Origin: Gemmatimonadota bacterium
GTDB lineage: Bacteria > Gemmatimonadota > Gemmatimonadetes > Longimicrobiales > Gaopeijiaceae
Direction: 5' to 3'
DNA length: 64,000 nucleotides
Assembly (NCBI GenBank): GCA_029863645.1
Contig: JAOTVA010000006.1
Coordinates: 1-64,000 of the forward strand
A model generated the notes under the pieces. The model was not told the origin of the DNA and did not search any database. It saw nothing but the letters and a program-made list of their open reading frames with translations. Position numbers and translations under genes: made by a program. Position 1 is the stretch's first letter. Each line of letters opens with the position of its first letter. Below are positions 19,238 to 26,978 of this stretch, in pieces.

Positions 19238-19280
19238 CGGTTTCAGTCCGTAAGGTAGGCCACGTCAAAAAGGGGGTCAA

Positions 19281-20150
19281 GTGGACCTGGGGGAACCGGA
19301 AAGCGACCGTCCTGTGCGGGATTTCGGAGGGTTCGGAGGCGGGTCGTCGCGCCCCTGGCTGGTGCTCGGCGGTGGGGGTCTGAAGGGCATGGCGCACGTC
19401 GGCGCATTCCAAGCGTTAGAGGAGGCAGGCGTCCGCCCCGCGGGAATCGTCGGGACCAGCATCGGCGCGCTCATCGGGGCGCTGGCCGCGAGCGGAATGT
19501 CGGCCGCCGAGATGCGTGAGCGCGCCCTCAGCCTGCGACGGCGAGACATCGTGCGACTGAACCGGGGAGCAGTTTGGATCAACGGCATCCGCGAAGTGAG
19601 CGTTTTCCGCGGGGATACCCTGCGCGAGTACTTCGAGGAACTGCTCCCTGCCGGCGGGTGGAACGCGCTCGCCATTCCCGTGCTCATCAACGCGGTCGAT
19701 CTGGGGGACGGATCGCTGCAGTGGTTCGGCCCAGGGGACCGCGACGACGTCTCGCTGTTGGACGCGGTGTACGCCTCGGCGGCCCTGCCGGTCTTCTATC
19801 CGCCCTTCGAGTTCGATGGGCGGGCCTACGTCGATGGAGGTATCAGCCGGAGCCTGCCGCTCGAGAAGGCACAGGAGGAGGGGGCGGAGCGCATCGTCGC
19901 AATCGATGTCGGCTCCGGAGAGACCGCCGATGCTGGCGAGGTCGTTAAGCAGGGAATGATCGGGATTCACCAGCGCGTGGTCTCGATCATGGCGTGGCAG
20001 CGACGTCACCAGATGGTCAGTCGCTGGCAGGGCGTCCCGCTCAAGTACGTCAGGCCGCGCCTGGACGGATACGGCACGTTCGACTTCGATCACGTCGCGT
20101 ACTTCCTGGAGGAAGGGTACCGCGCTACGCGGGAGGCCTTGGGCACGTGA
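19281..20150 (+). CDS. Patatin-like phospholipase (RssA/YchK type)
   Basis: A 289-residue serine lipase-fold protein predicted to hydrolyse acyl esters of phospholipids. The family's features are intact: oxyanion loop GGGGLKGMAHVG, nucleophile in GTSIGAL (GxSxG) and the catalytic Asp in VDGG, giving the Ser-Asp dyad. There is no clear signal peptide or membrane helix, so it is probably cytoplasmic or peripheral. The start is GTG 19281, with AGGGGG 4 nt upstream. Its stop overlaps the GTG of the next small lipoprotein gene (GTGA), which in turn overlaps the protease gene, so the three form one operon divergent from suf. Confidence 0.88.
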   Translation: MDLGEPESDRPVRDFGGFGGGSSRPWLVLGGGGLKGMAHVGAFQALEEAGVRPAGIVGTSIGALIGALAASGMSAAEMRERALSLRRRDIVRLNRGAVWINGIREVSVFRGDTLREYFEELLPAGGWNALAIPVLINAVDLGDGSLQWFGPGDRDDVSLLDAVYASAALPVFYPPFEFDGRAYVDGGISRSLPLEKAQEEGAERIVAIDVGSGETADAGEVVKQGMIGIHQRVVSIMAWQRRHQMVSRWQGVPLKYVRPRLDGYGTFDFDHVAYFLEEGYRATREALGT

Positions 20151-20524
20151 TAAGTGTTCGACGCGCGGTTCTGCTGACTATTACGGTCCTGGCGGGCTGC
20201 AGCGACGTGGGGCCGTCGAGCGGGCCAGGCACGCTCACGGCCACGCTCCGCTCGCCGAACGGGGACGAAGGAGCGGCGGTCATCTTCCTGCTGGGGGAGG
20301 GAGTCATCGAGGTGAACGCCGTCGGCGAAACCGAGGCGTACGCGGACACATCGGGCGAGACGACCCGGATCGTCCTGATCAACCGTGAGGGTGGCACGAT
20401 GTCGGTCGCCGTGGACGTGGAAGACCTAGGCCGGCCACTGGTCGCACTGGTACGGGAGGTAGCGGGACCGGACGACTTGCTTCGGGCCGACCTGGCAGGG
20501 TATCGCGTCGAGGTTGTCCAATGA
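20147..20524 (+). CDS. Small lipoprotein between patatin and M6 protease genes
   Basis: A 125-residue predicted lipoprotein of unknown function. It starts at GTG 20147, overlapping the patatin stop; GTG 20153 is equally possible. A short basic n-region (RR), a hydrophobic stretch and the lipobox VLAGC (about residues 14-18) are clear. The mature part has strand-like segments with SPNGDEGAAVIFL and resembles small secreted beta proteins, without a recognised family. It overlaps the downstream protease gene by 4 nt. Confidence 0.65.
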   Translation: MISVRRAVLLTITVLAGCSDVGPSSGPGTLTATLRSPNGDEGAAVIFLLGEGVIEVNAVGETEAYADTSGETTRIVLINREGGTMSVAVDVEDLGRPLVALVREVAGPDDLLRADLAGYRVEVVQ

Positions 20525-22422
20525 CCCCGGCGGTGACGGCTCGCACGAGGTGGGTCACCCTCCTGGGGCTCGCGGCGGCGGCAGTCTCCTCGGCTGCGTC
20601 AGTTGGTGCCCAAGACGTCGAAGCGGTGTCCGCGATGCGCGGGATTCCCCTGCCCGCCGCCTACTACGAGACAGTCGCCGCAGACCCGACCGCTTACACG
20701 TTCTCGAGGGCCCTCTTGGCCCGCGCTGGACCCGCCAGCGCAGGGGGGGTCGTCGGCACCGTGAGTATGCCGGTGGTGCTTGCCCTGTTCAGCGACTCAC
20801 CGGACCCCTCCATCTCCCGAGAGATGGTGCAGGCTGCGCTCTTCGACGGGCCCTCGCAGCACGGGACGATCACCGAGGCGTACCTCGAGATGTCGCGGGG
20901 GGCGCTCGACATCGGAGGATTGGTCTTCGACTGGGTGCGGACCAGCCACGCGCTAGGCGAGGTCGTCGGCACCAGTGCCGGGCTCGGCGGTGACGCCATG
21001 GTCGGTCCCTACTTCGCCGAGGCGCTGGACTCTCTCGACGCCGCGATCGACTTCTCGCTCTATGACAACGACGGCCCGGATGGCGTCCCGAACAGCGGGG
21101 ACGACGACGGCTATGTGGACGTAATCACCTTCGAGTATCTCGAGGTGGCGGCCTCGTGCGGGGGTCCCGCGATCTGGCCGCACCGTTGGCGAATCGCCGC
21201 CTGGAACGGGTCGGCTTATGCCACGGACGACATCGGGGTGGCCGGAGATACGATTCGTATCAACGACTACATCACGCAGGGCGTCACGGACTGCGAAGGC
21301 ATCGGTGTGCAGAACGCCAGCACCATCGCCCATGAGTTCGGGCACGCGCTGGGGCTGCCCGACTACTACCACTGGATCGACCGGGCCGCAGGGGCTCGGG
21401 GGCGGCGGTGGGTACTAGGGTGCTGGTCCCTGATGGCGGCGGGATCGTGGGGCTGTGGGCAGGTCGAGCAGCCACCTGACCTCTTCGGCCCGACGCACCT
21501 GACCGCGCATTCGAAGGTGCAGCTGGGCTGGGCCGAGTACCTCGATCCAGGGGAGGTGTGGAATCAGGAAGTCATACTCGGGCCGGTGCAGGCCACTGGG
21601 GTGGCCCTGCGGGTCCCCCTCGACGCCGCGGGTACGCAGTTCCTGATTGCCGAGTACCGAGCTCGAGAGGGCTTCGACGCGTCGCTTCCAGCCGACGGAG
21701 TCGTTTTCTACCGGCAGGATGGCAACGCCAGCCTGGCGCCGAATCCTTCCGGCTCCGATCCCTACTACCTGACCTTGCTCGAGCAGGACGGCAACGACGG
21801 GTTGCGCCGGACCTATTTCGAGGGCGGCAACAGGGGTGAAGCCGGGGACGCTTGGGGCGTGGGCGGGCTCCGGGGACGACTACACGCAGAGACCGCCACG
21901 CCGCTGCGCCTGAGCAACGGCGCCCCCAGCTCGGTGACGATCCACGAGGTCGCAGTGGAGGCGGGCAGCGCGCGGCTGGTGATCTCCACCTCCCCGGTGC
22001 CGAAGCTGATTGCGCCGTCTGGCTCGGTCGAGGTGGCTCAGGTCGTCCCGTTTCTCGAGTCCATCCGCATCGCCGGGGGAATGATGCCGTTCACGGCCCT
22101 GGGCACGGTGCCCTCGGGCCTGACGCTCGCCGCAGCGGGCGACGAGCTGGTCGTGACTGGATCCACATCTGATCCAGGTCCCGTCGAGTTGTTCCTGTGG
22201 GTACGGGACTCCTCCGGAGCCACGTCCGAGCCGGTCGTGATCTCCCTCTCTGCTCCGGTCGCGTGGTCCGTCCCGTTGGGCGAGCTCCTACGTCCCTTCC
22301 TGGACGATCCCGGCGACTCGCTGTCCGTCGAGGAGATGCAGTATCTCGACGATCGCGGGAATCAGAACGGCGAGTACGACGTGGGCGACCTGAGAAGGTG
22401 GCTGCGCGAGCAGGGCTCATAA
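20521..22422 (+). CDS. Secreted M6-like zinc metalloprotease with dockerin-like C-terminus
   Basis: A 633-residue protein resembling immune-inhibitor-A-type (M6) proteases. The signal peptide ends near ASVGAQ (residues 26-31). The metal site is HEFGHALGLPD: His271, Glu272 and His275 with Asp281 as probable extra ligand. Before it, a YDNDGPDGVPNSGDDDGYVD stretch (181-200) looks like the calcium-binding insertion common in this family. Residues about 500-600 look like an Ig-like domain, and the last 30 residues (DDRGNQNGEYDVGDLRRWL) form one dockerin/EF-hand-like calcium loop. Probably exported and possibly surface-anchored; the protein substrate is unknown. It overlaps the upstream lipoprotein gene, and a hairpin follows its stop. 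Confidence 0.85.
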   Translation: MTPAVTARTRWVTLLGLAAAAVSSAASVGAQDVEAVSAMRGIPLPAAYYETVAADPTAYTFSRALLARAGPASAGGVVGTVSMPVVLALFSDSPDPSISREMVQAALFDGPSQHGTITEAYLEMSRGALDIGGLVFDWVRTSHALGEVVGTSAGLGGDAMVGPYFAEALDSLDAAIDFSLYDNDGPDGVPNSGDDDGYVDVITFEYLEVAASCGGPAIWPHRWRIAAWNGSAYATDDIGVAGDTIRINDYITQGVTDCEGIGVQNASTIAHEFGHALGLPDYYHWIDRAAGARGRRWVLGCWSLMAAGSWGCGQVEQPPDLFGPTHLTAHSKVQLGWAEYLDPGEVWNQEVILGPVQATGVALRVPLDAAGTQFLIAEYRAREGFDASLPADGVVFYRQDGNASLAPNPSGSDPYYLTLLEQDGNDGLRRTYFEGGNRGEAGDAWGVGGLRGRLHAETATPLRLSNGAPSSVTIHEVAVEAGSARLVISTSPVPKLIAPSGSVEVAQVVPFLESIRIAGGMMPFTALGTVPSGLTLAAAGDELVVTGSTSDPGPVELFLWVRDSSGATSEPVVISLSAPVAWSVPLGELLRPFLDDPGDSLSVEEMQYLDDRGNQNGEYDVGDLRRWLREQGS

Positions 22423-22429
22423 GCGCATC

Positions 22430-22461
22430 GAGCCCCGCCCGACTCTTGCCGGACGGGGCTC
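22430..22461 (+). terminator. Hairpin after the M6-like protease gene
   Basis: GAGCCCCG (22430-22437) pairs perfectly with CGGGGCTC (22454-22461) 7 nt after the stop codon of the protease gene; the loop is 16 nt. There is no T-run. It lies between convergent genes and may end transcription from either side. Confidence 0.5.
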
Positions 22462-22509
22462 TAGGCGAGCCCGCTTAGGTGCGTGAGATCAGCGGAACTC
22501 GCGAATCAC

Positions 22510-23046
22510 CTATCGGAGTTGCCGCGGGATCTCTCCGCGTATGCGCGCGTCTCTCAGGGATGCCCTCGGTGGCCCGCGGAGAGGGCGTTGAGACCCACGT
22601 ACCCCCGCGCGCCCGCTAGGAGCGAACCCGGGTCCATCCGTACCCGGGCGGCCACCAGGGCGTACGCCCATGCGACCAGAACGCCGTCGCATCTCCTGCA
22701 CCCTTTCGAGCTGGCTCTCGTCGAGCACCGCCGCCAACTGCTCACGCCGCTGTTCTGCGATCGCCTGACGTGCCTCACGGCGGTCTTCCATGAACGCCAT
22801 GACCTCGCTGCGCTGAATCTGGCCCGCATCGAGCTGCGACCTGAGCTCTTGCATCTGGGCCAGTTCGGTCGTCCGCTCCTGAACGGCCTCCCGACGAATA
22901 ACCTCCAAGCCTTCGAGCTGGCTCTCTGTAAGTTCGAGGCGCTCGCGCGCCCTCATGATCGACTCGATGTCCTGAGCCGCGACCTGCGCCGCGCCCAAGA
23001 CCGCTAGCGCGCCCACAGCGATGATTCCGCTCCGTATCACGTTCAT
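22510..23046 (-). CDS. Spy/CpxP-like periplasmic helical protein
   Basis: A 178-residue exported protein. ATG 23046 is chosen because GGGGAGTT lies 8 nt upstream and it opens directly on a signal peptide (MNVIRSGIIAVGALAVLGAA, cleaved after QVAAQ). The mature part is a charged amphipathic helix bundle with LELTESQLEGLEVIRREAVQ, EVMAFMEDRREARQAIAEQR and LDESQLERVQEM, reminiscent of the LTxxQ repeats of Spy and CpxP chaperones. The last 50 residues are Gly/Arg/Pro-rich and look disordered. Spy relatives buffer periplasmic folding or metal stress; here the role is inferred only from this likeness. No two-component regulator is adjacent. Confidence 0.65.
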   Translation of the reverse strand: MNVIRSGIIAVGALAVLGAAQVAAQDIESIMRARERLELTESQLEGLEVIRREAVQERTTELAQMQELRSQLDAGQIQRSEVMAFMEDRREARQAIAEQRREQLAAVLDESQLERVQEMRRRSGRMGVRPGGRPGTDGPGFAPSGRAGVRGSQRPLRGPPRASLRDARIRGEIPRQLR

Positions 23047-23250
23047 CTTCCAACTCCCCACGCACCATCCGGTTTCCGGGGCCGACGGGTTGCCGTACCC
23101 CTAGACAGTTCAAGGCGAGAAAACGCTGACGCGTAAAGCAATGACTGGTCGCGGAGCGTTTCTCGGACTCCCCTTGCCTACGACTACTGGAGGGCTCACG
23201 GGCGTCCTGCGTTAAAAGACCAGCCCGCTAGCGTTGCCTTCAGCCCACGT

Positions 23251-23853
23251 TCACGTCGCGGATGCCGCCGGCTCATCGACCACAACACAGACGAGGCGTC
23301 CCGGACCGTGCACCCCCGTCACCAAGGTCTGCGCGATGTCAGCCGACTTGGAGGGGCCTGAATGGAGTCCGATTGCGGACGGCAGCTCGCTCCGTATCGC
23401 GAGAAGCGCGTCTCGGAACGTCACGTGTACGTCTTCCGCCCGCACGAAGACCACGTGCGTGGGGGCCAGTAGCTGGCTCTTGCGGCCGTCGCGCGCACTC
23501 ATGACGAGGGATCCCGTCTCGGCGATCGCGGCGCGTGCCATGGAGATGCCCAGGGCGGCTTCGTGGGCCCCACGCGTACTGATTGCTGGACGCAGCACAT
23601 GGGGCACCGTCACGCCGATCGTGACGCTCTCGAAGTCCATCGCGAACCTCCTCAGCCAGACCCCGGCGCTGTTCGTGCCGGAGAGGTGCACGACCTCGGC
23701 ACCCGCCGCCTCCAGCATCGACGTCAGCTGGTCCAGCGGAGTCCGTTCAACGGCTTCCGGTCGCCAGCCCTCGAAGTGCCCAGGGTGCTCGGGCCGCTCC
23801 CGACCCTCAAGTGCTTCCCGGACGCGGCCCAGGATCCGGTCCCGCCCCCTCAC
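23251..23853 (-). CDS. lutC: LutC, lactate utilisation protein (LUD domain)
   Basis: A 200-residue component of the LutABC L-lactate oxidation complex. GTG 23853 overlaps the lutB stop by 4 nt and gives the normal N-terminus (RDRILGRVREAL); a longer frame to 23871 exists. The LUD-domain end GPSKSADIAQTLVTGVHGPG is intact, as is the AAIAETGSLV segment that matches the equivalent part of LutB. Last gene of a five-gene minus-strand operon. Confidence 0.9.
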   Translation of the reverse strand: MRGRDRILGRVREALEGRERPEHPGHFEGWRPEAVERTPLDQLTSMLEAAGAEVVHLSGTNSAGVWLRRFAMDFESVTIGVTVPHVLRPAISTRGAHEAALGISMARAAIAETGSLVMSARDGRKSQLLAPTHVVFVRAEDVHVTFRDALLAIRSELPSAIGLHSGPSKSADIAQTLVTGVHGPGRLVCVVVDEPAASAT

Positions 23854-25247
23854 TCGATGCCGTCCTTCCACATGGCCTGGAAGCTCTGCGGACTCGGCGT
23901 CGGAGCGTCACGCTCCTGCATCCACCCACTCAGGATCGGAAGCGCCCGCCCTCCGGACTTCCAGGGCGTCGAACGCATGAGTGCAGCCCCAGTCTTGAAA
24001 AGGACGGGGTGCGAGGCGGCGGCTGTGAAGGCCTTCAAACCGAGTCGCTCTGTCGTAGGCGTGAGTCCTTCCTCAACCGCCCGCTCCCGCCAGTGCACCA
24101 GCAGCTCCGGAATGGGAATGCGCACTGGGCAGACGTCGGCACAGGCACCGCACAGGCTCGACGCGTACGGCAGCGGCATCGCCTCTTCGAGCCCGAGAAT
24201 GCCGGGCGCGATGATGGCGCCGATCGGACCGGAGTAGGTAAAGCCGTACGCGTGGCCTCCCGTTTGGCGGTAGACAGGGCAGATGTTCAGACATGCCCCG
24301 CAGCGTACACAGCGGAGGGCCTCCCAGGCCGCATCATCGGCGAGGAGATTCGTGCGGCCGTTGTCCACGAGCACGACGTGCACCTCTTCCGGCCCGTCCA
24401 CCTCATCGCTCTTCCGCGGGCCCTGGATAAACGAGACGTAGTTGCCGATCGGCTGGCCCGTGGCGGCACGCGCCGTCAGCTGGATGAAGCCAGCGAGGTC
24501 TTCGAAGCGCGGAATCAGCTTCTCGATGCCCACGAAGGCGACATGCACACGTGGGAGAGAGGTACTGAGGCGGATGTTGCCCTCGTTCTCGATGAGGGCG
24601 ACGGTGCCGGTCTCGGCCACCAGGAAGTTGCCGCCGGATATTCCGAGGTCTGCCGCCAGGAACTCCTCACGCAGTGCCACGCGAGCCGCAGCAACCAGCA
24701 CCTCGGGCGCACCGTCCAGCGGCGTACCGAACCGCTTGTGGAACAGTCGCCGGCAGTCGTCCAGGCTCAGGTGCATCGCCGGGCCGACGATGTGGCTCGG
24801 AGGCTGACCCAAGACCTGCACGATGTACTCGCCGAGATCGGTTTCTCGCACGTGCACGGCCAGCTTCTCGAGGTGCTCGTTCACGCCCAGCTCTTCGCTG
24901 AGCATGCTCTTTGCCTTCACGACGGACTTCACGCCGTGCTCGCGGACGATCCCCCGAAGTATGGTCAGCGCGTCGTCCGCCTTCTCCGCCCAATGCACGC
25001 GGACGCCGTTCGCCAGCAGGTTCCGCTCAGCCTCCTCGAGGTAACGATCGAGATGCGCGAGCGTGTGCGTCTTTACGTCCCGGCCCCAGTCCCGCCAGCG
25101 ATCGCTATCGATCTCGGCGTAGGCATGGTTCCGGTGACCGTTGGCCAGGTCTGTTCCAGCCAGCACCGAGTCGCGCACCTGAGGCTCGTCCCGGATCGTA
25201 CGGGCCGATTGCTCGCGGTACCCACCTGGCGTGTCGGTGCTGCTCAT
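23850..25247 (-). CDS. lutB: LutB, iron-sulfur lactate utilisation protein
   Basis: A 465-residue cytoplasmic protein combining an N-terminal LUD domain with a ferredoxin-like domain that carries two [4Fe-4S] motifs: CVRCGACLNICPVY and CGACADVCPV (about residues 300-370). The LUD part shows VVKAKSMLSEELGVNEHLE and the LVAETGTVALIENEGN segment. Together with LutA and LutC it oxidises L-lactate to pyruvate in many aerobes; the electron acceptor is unknown. ATG 25247 overlaps the lutA stop (ATGA), and its own stop overlaps lutC. The frame is open to 25496, but that part lies over lutA. Confidence 0.93.
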   Translation of the reverse strand: MSSTDTPGGYREQSARTIRDEPQVRDSVLAGTDLANGHRNHAYAEIDSDRWRDWGRDVKTHTLAHLDRYLEEAERNLLANGVRVHWAEKADDALTILRGIVREHGVKSVVKAKSMLSEELGVNEHLEKLAVHVRETDLGEYIVQVLGQPPSHIVGPAMHLSLDDCRRLFHKRFGTPLDGAPEVLVAAARVALREEFLAADLGISGGNFLVAETGTVALIENEGNIRLSTSLPRVHVAFVGIEKLIPRFEDLAGFIQLTARAATGQPIGNYVSFIQGPRKSDEVDGPEEVHVVLVDNGRTNLLADDAAWEALRCVRCGACLNICPVYRQTGGHAYGFTYSGPIGAIIAPGILGLEEAMPLPYASSLCGACADVCPVRIPIPELLVHWRERAVEEGLTPTTERLGLKAFTAAASHPVLFKTGAALMRSTPWKSGGRALPILSGWMQERDAPTPSPQSFQAMWKDGIE

Positions 25248-25948
25248 CCGCGCACCCCTTCCCAGAGGACGCTCGCCAGGTGGCGAAACGGCGGGCCGAG
25301 CCGGCGCTTGGACGCCCGCCCGGACAGCTGGAGGAGACAACCGCCGTCCGTGGAGGTCACGAAGTCGACGTCCGGCAGGGTGTCCAGCTTGCGGTCGGCC
25401 ATCGCAGCCGACACCTCCGGAAGCTTGGCGCTGAAGAGGCCGCCGAAGCCGCAACACTCCTCGGCGGCCTTCCACTCCAACACCTCGGCCCCGCATCCGG
25501 CGAGGAGAGATAGCGGCGCGTCCTTGATGTCCATCTCCCGGAGCGCGTGGCAGCTGTGGTGATAGGCTACGCGCTTCCCCGCGAGTCCATCGCCCAGATG
25601 ATCGACGCCCAACACGTCCATTACGAACTGTGACAGCTCGTACGTGCGGGTCGCGAGCGCCTCGGCCTGGGCGCCGAGAAGCTCAGGGTAGAAGCAGCGG
25701 ATCATCCCAGCACAACTTCCTGAGGGGAGCACTACGTAGTCGGTATCGCGCAGAACGTCGGCCGTCTGTCGGGCCATGCTCACGGCGTCCGCTCGCCTCC
25801 CCGCGTTGTACGCAGGCTGTCCGCAACACGTCTGGCCCTTGGGCACATCGACTTCTGCACCGAGGTGGCGCAAGAGACGGACGGTGTCTGCGCAGGCGTC
25901 AGCGTAGAACTGGTCGCCGAGGCAGGTGGCGAAGAGCGAGACGCGCAC
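25244..25948 (-). CDS. lutA: LutA, (Fe-S)-binding CCG-motif subunit
   Basis: A 234-residue protein with two CCG domains, like GlpC/HdrB-type subunits: the first Cys cluster is ATCLGDQFYADA...QTCCGQPAYN, the second is HHSCHALRE...EECCGFGGLFS. Such motifs bind a non-cubane or [4Fe-4S] cluster and pass electrons between substrate and acceptor. The start is GTG 25948, with GAAGG 5 nt upstream overlapping the desaturase stop. Together with LutB and LutC it forms the L-lactate oxidation set; other 2-hydroxy acids are possible. Confidence 0.92.
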   Translation of the reverse strand: MRVSLFATCLGDQFYADACADTVRLLRHLGAEVDVPKGQTCCGQPAYNAGRRADAVSMARQTADVLRDTDYVVLPSGSCAGMIRCFYPELLGAQAEALATRTYELSQFVMDVLGVDHLGDGLAGKRVAYHHSCHALREMDIKDAPLSLLAGCGAEVLEWKAAEECCGFGGLFSAKLPEVSAAMADRKLDTLPDVDFVTSTDGGCLLQLSGRASKRRLGPPFRHLASVLWEGVRG

Positions 25949-25955
25949 CGGCCTT

Positions 25956-26978
25956 CTAGGCCGCCCGACGCGCCTTCAGGTCACGGAAGCGGATCAGCCG
26001 GCGGTTCTCCTCATCCCACAGCGCCAGGTTGATCAGCTTCAGCGTATCTCGGAACCGAACTTTGGCGACCACGTGGAACTCAGGGTTCTCGTCGTGCACC
26101 TGCTGCAGCTTGTAGTTCGGTATGCGAGCGCTCATGTGGTGAACGTGATGCACGCCGATGTTGCCGGACAGCCACTGAAGCGCCTTCGGTAAGACGAGAT
26201 AGGAGCTGCCGTAGAGCGAAGCGTCGTAGTAATCCCACTTCTCGTGCCAGTGCCAATACGTGTCTTCGTACTGGTGCTGCACGTAAAACATCCACACGCC
26301 GATCGTCGACGCGAGCATGGTCACCGGCACCTGGACGAGCAGGAAATTCTTGATGCCAATCGTCGCCCACATCAACGCCACCACGCCCACGATCGCGAGG
26401 TTGGTCCACCATACGCTGCGCCACGCGGTCTTCCATCGCCTGGGGATGTCGGCCGGGAAGCGGTGTTTGATGAAGAACTGATAGAAGGGCGCGACTCCGA
26501 AGAGCACCAGCGGATGTCGGTATAGCCGGTAGCGGATCCGTTTGCTCTTGGGCCACGACAGGTACTCGGCGACGGTGTAGGTGTCCACGTCGCCGAAGCC
26601 TCGGAAATCCAGATCGCCGGAGTGCGCGTGGTGATACGCGTGGGTGCGCTTCCAGTAGTCGTAGGGGGTCAGCAGCAATACGCCGATGCATCGGCCCACC
26701 CAGTCGCGAGCGGTTCGTGACTTGAAGAAGGAACCATGACCGCAGTCGTGCTGGATGATGAACATCCGGATCAAGAATCCGGAGGTCGGAATCACGAGCA
26801 ACAGTGTCAGCCAGTAGCTGACCGACAAGCTCAGGTAGGCCAGGTACCAGAGCACGGCGAACGGGATCACCGACGTCAGGATCTGGGTCACGCTGCGACG
26901 CGTGTCGGCGCCAAGGTAGGGCTCCAGAATCCTGTTCCATCGCTCGATCGTTTCACGATCAGGCTTGGCGAGGCTCAT
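25956..26978 (-). CDS. Membrane fatty-acid desaturase
   Basis: A 340-residue integral membrane di-iron desaturase of the acyl-lipid type (DesA/OLE-like), which introduces double bonds into fatty-acyl chains. The three histidine boxes are present: HDCGH (about residue 83), HAYHHAHSG (about 119) and HHVHH near the C-terminus, with hydrophobic segments at about 35-75 and 190-235. The ATG at 26978 overlaps the stop of the upstream DUF5117 protease (ATGA), and lutA follows 7 nt after its own stop, so it sits mid-operon between proteolysis and lactate oxidation. Electron donor and position specificity are unknown. Confidence 0.88.
   Translation of the reverse strand: MSLAKPDRETIERWNRILEPYLGADTRRSVTQILTSVIPFAVLWYLAYLSLSVSYWLTLLLVIPTSGFLIRMFIIQHDCGHGSFFKSRTARDWVGRCIGVLLLTPYDYWKRTHAYHHAHSGDLDFRGFGDVDTYTVAEYLSWPKSKRIRYRLYRHPLVLFGVAPFYQFFIKHRFPADIPRRWKTAWRSVWWTNLAIVGVVALMWATIGIKNFLLVQVPVTMLASTIGVWMFYVQHQYEDTYWHWHEKWDYYDASLYGSSYLVLPKALQWLSGNIGVHHVHHMSARIPNYKLQQVHDENPEFHVVAKVRFRDTLKLINLALWDEENRRLIRFRDLKARRAA

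Noticed and set aside
25248-25496. N-terminal extension of lutB
   Set aside because: Arg/Gly-rich, fully inside lutA; the ATG at 25247 overlaps the lutA stop as in the rest of the operon.
23811-25562. Open frame of 583 codons on the plus strand
   Set aside because: Antisense to lutB and lutC, whose motifs are complete; low-complexity, charged translation.
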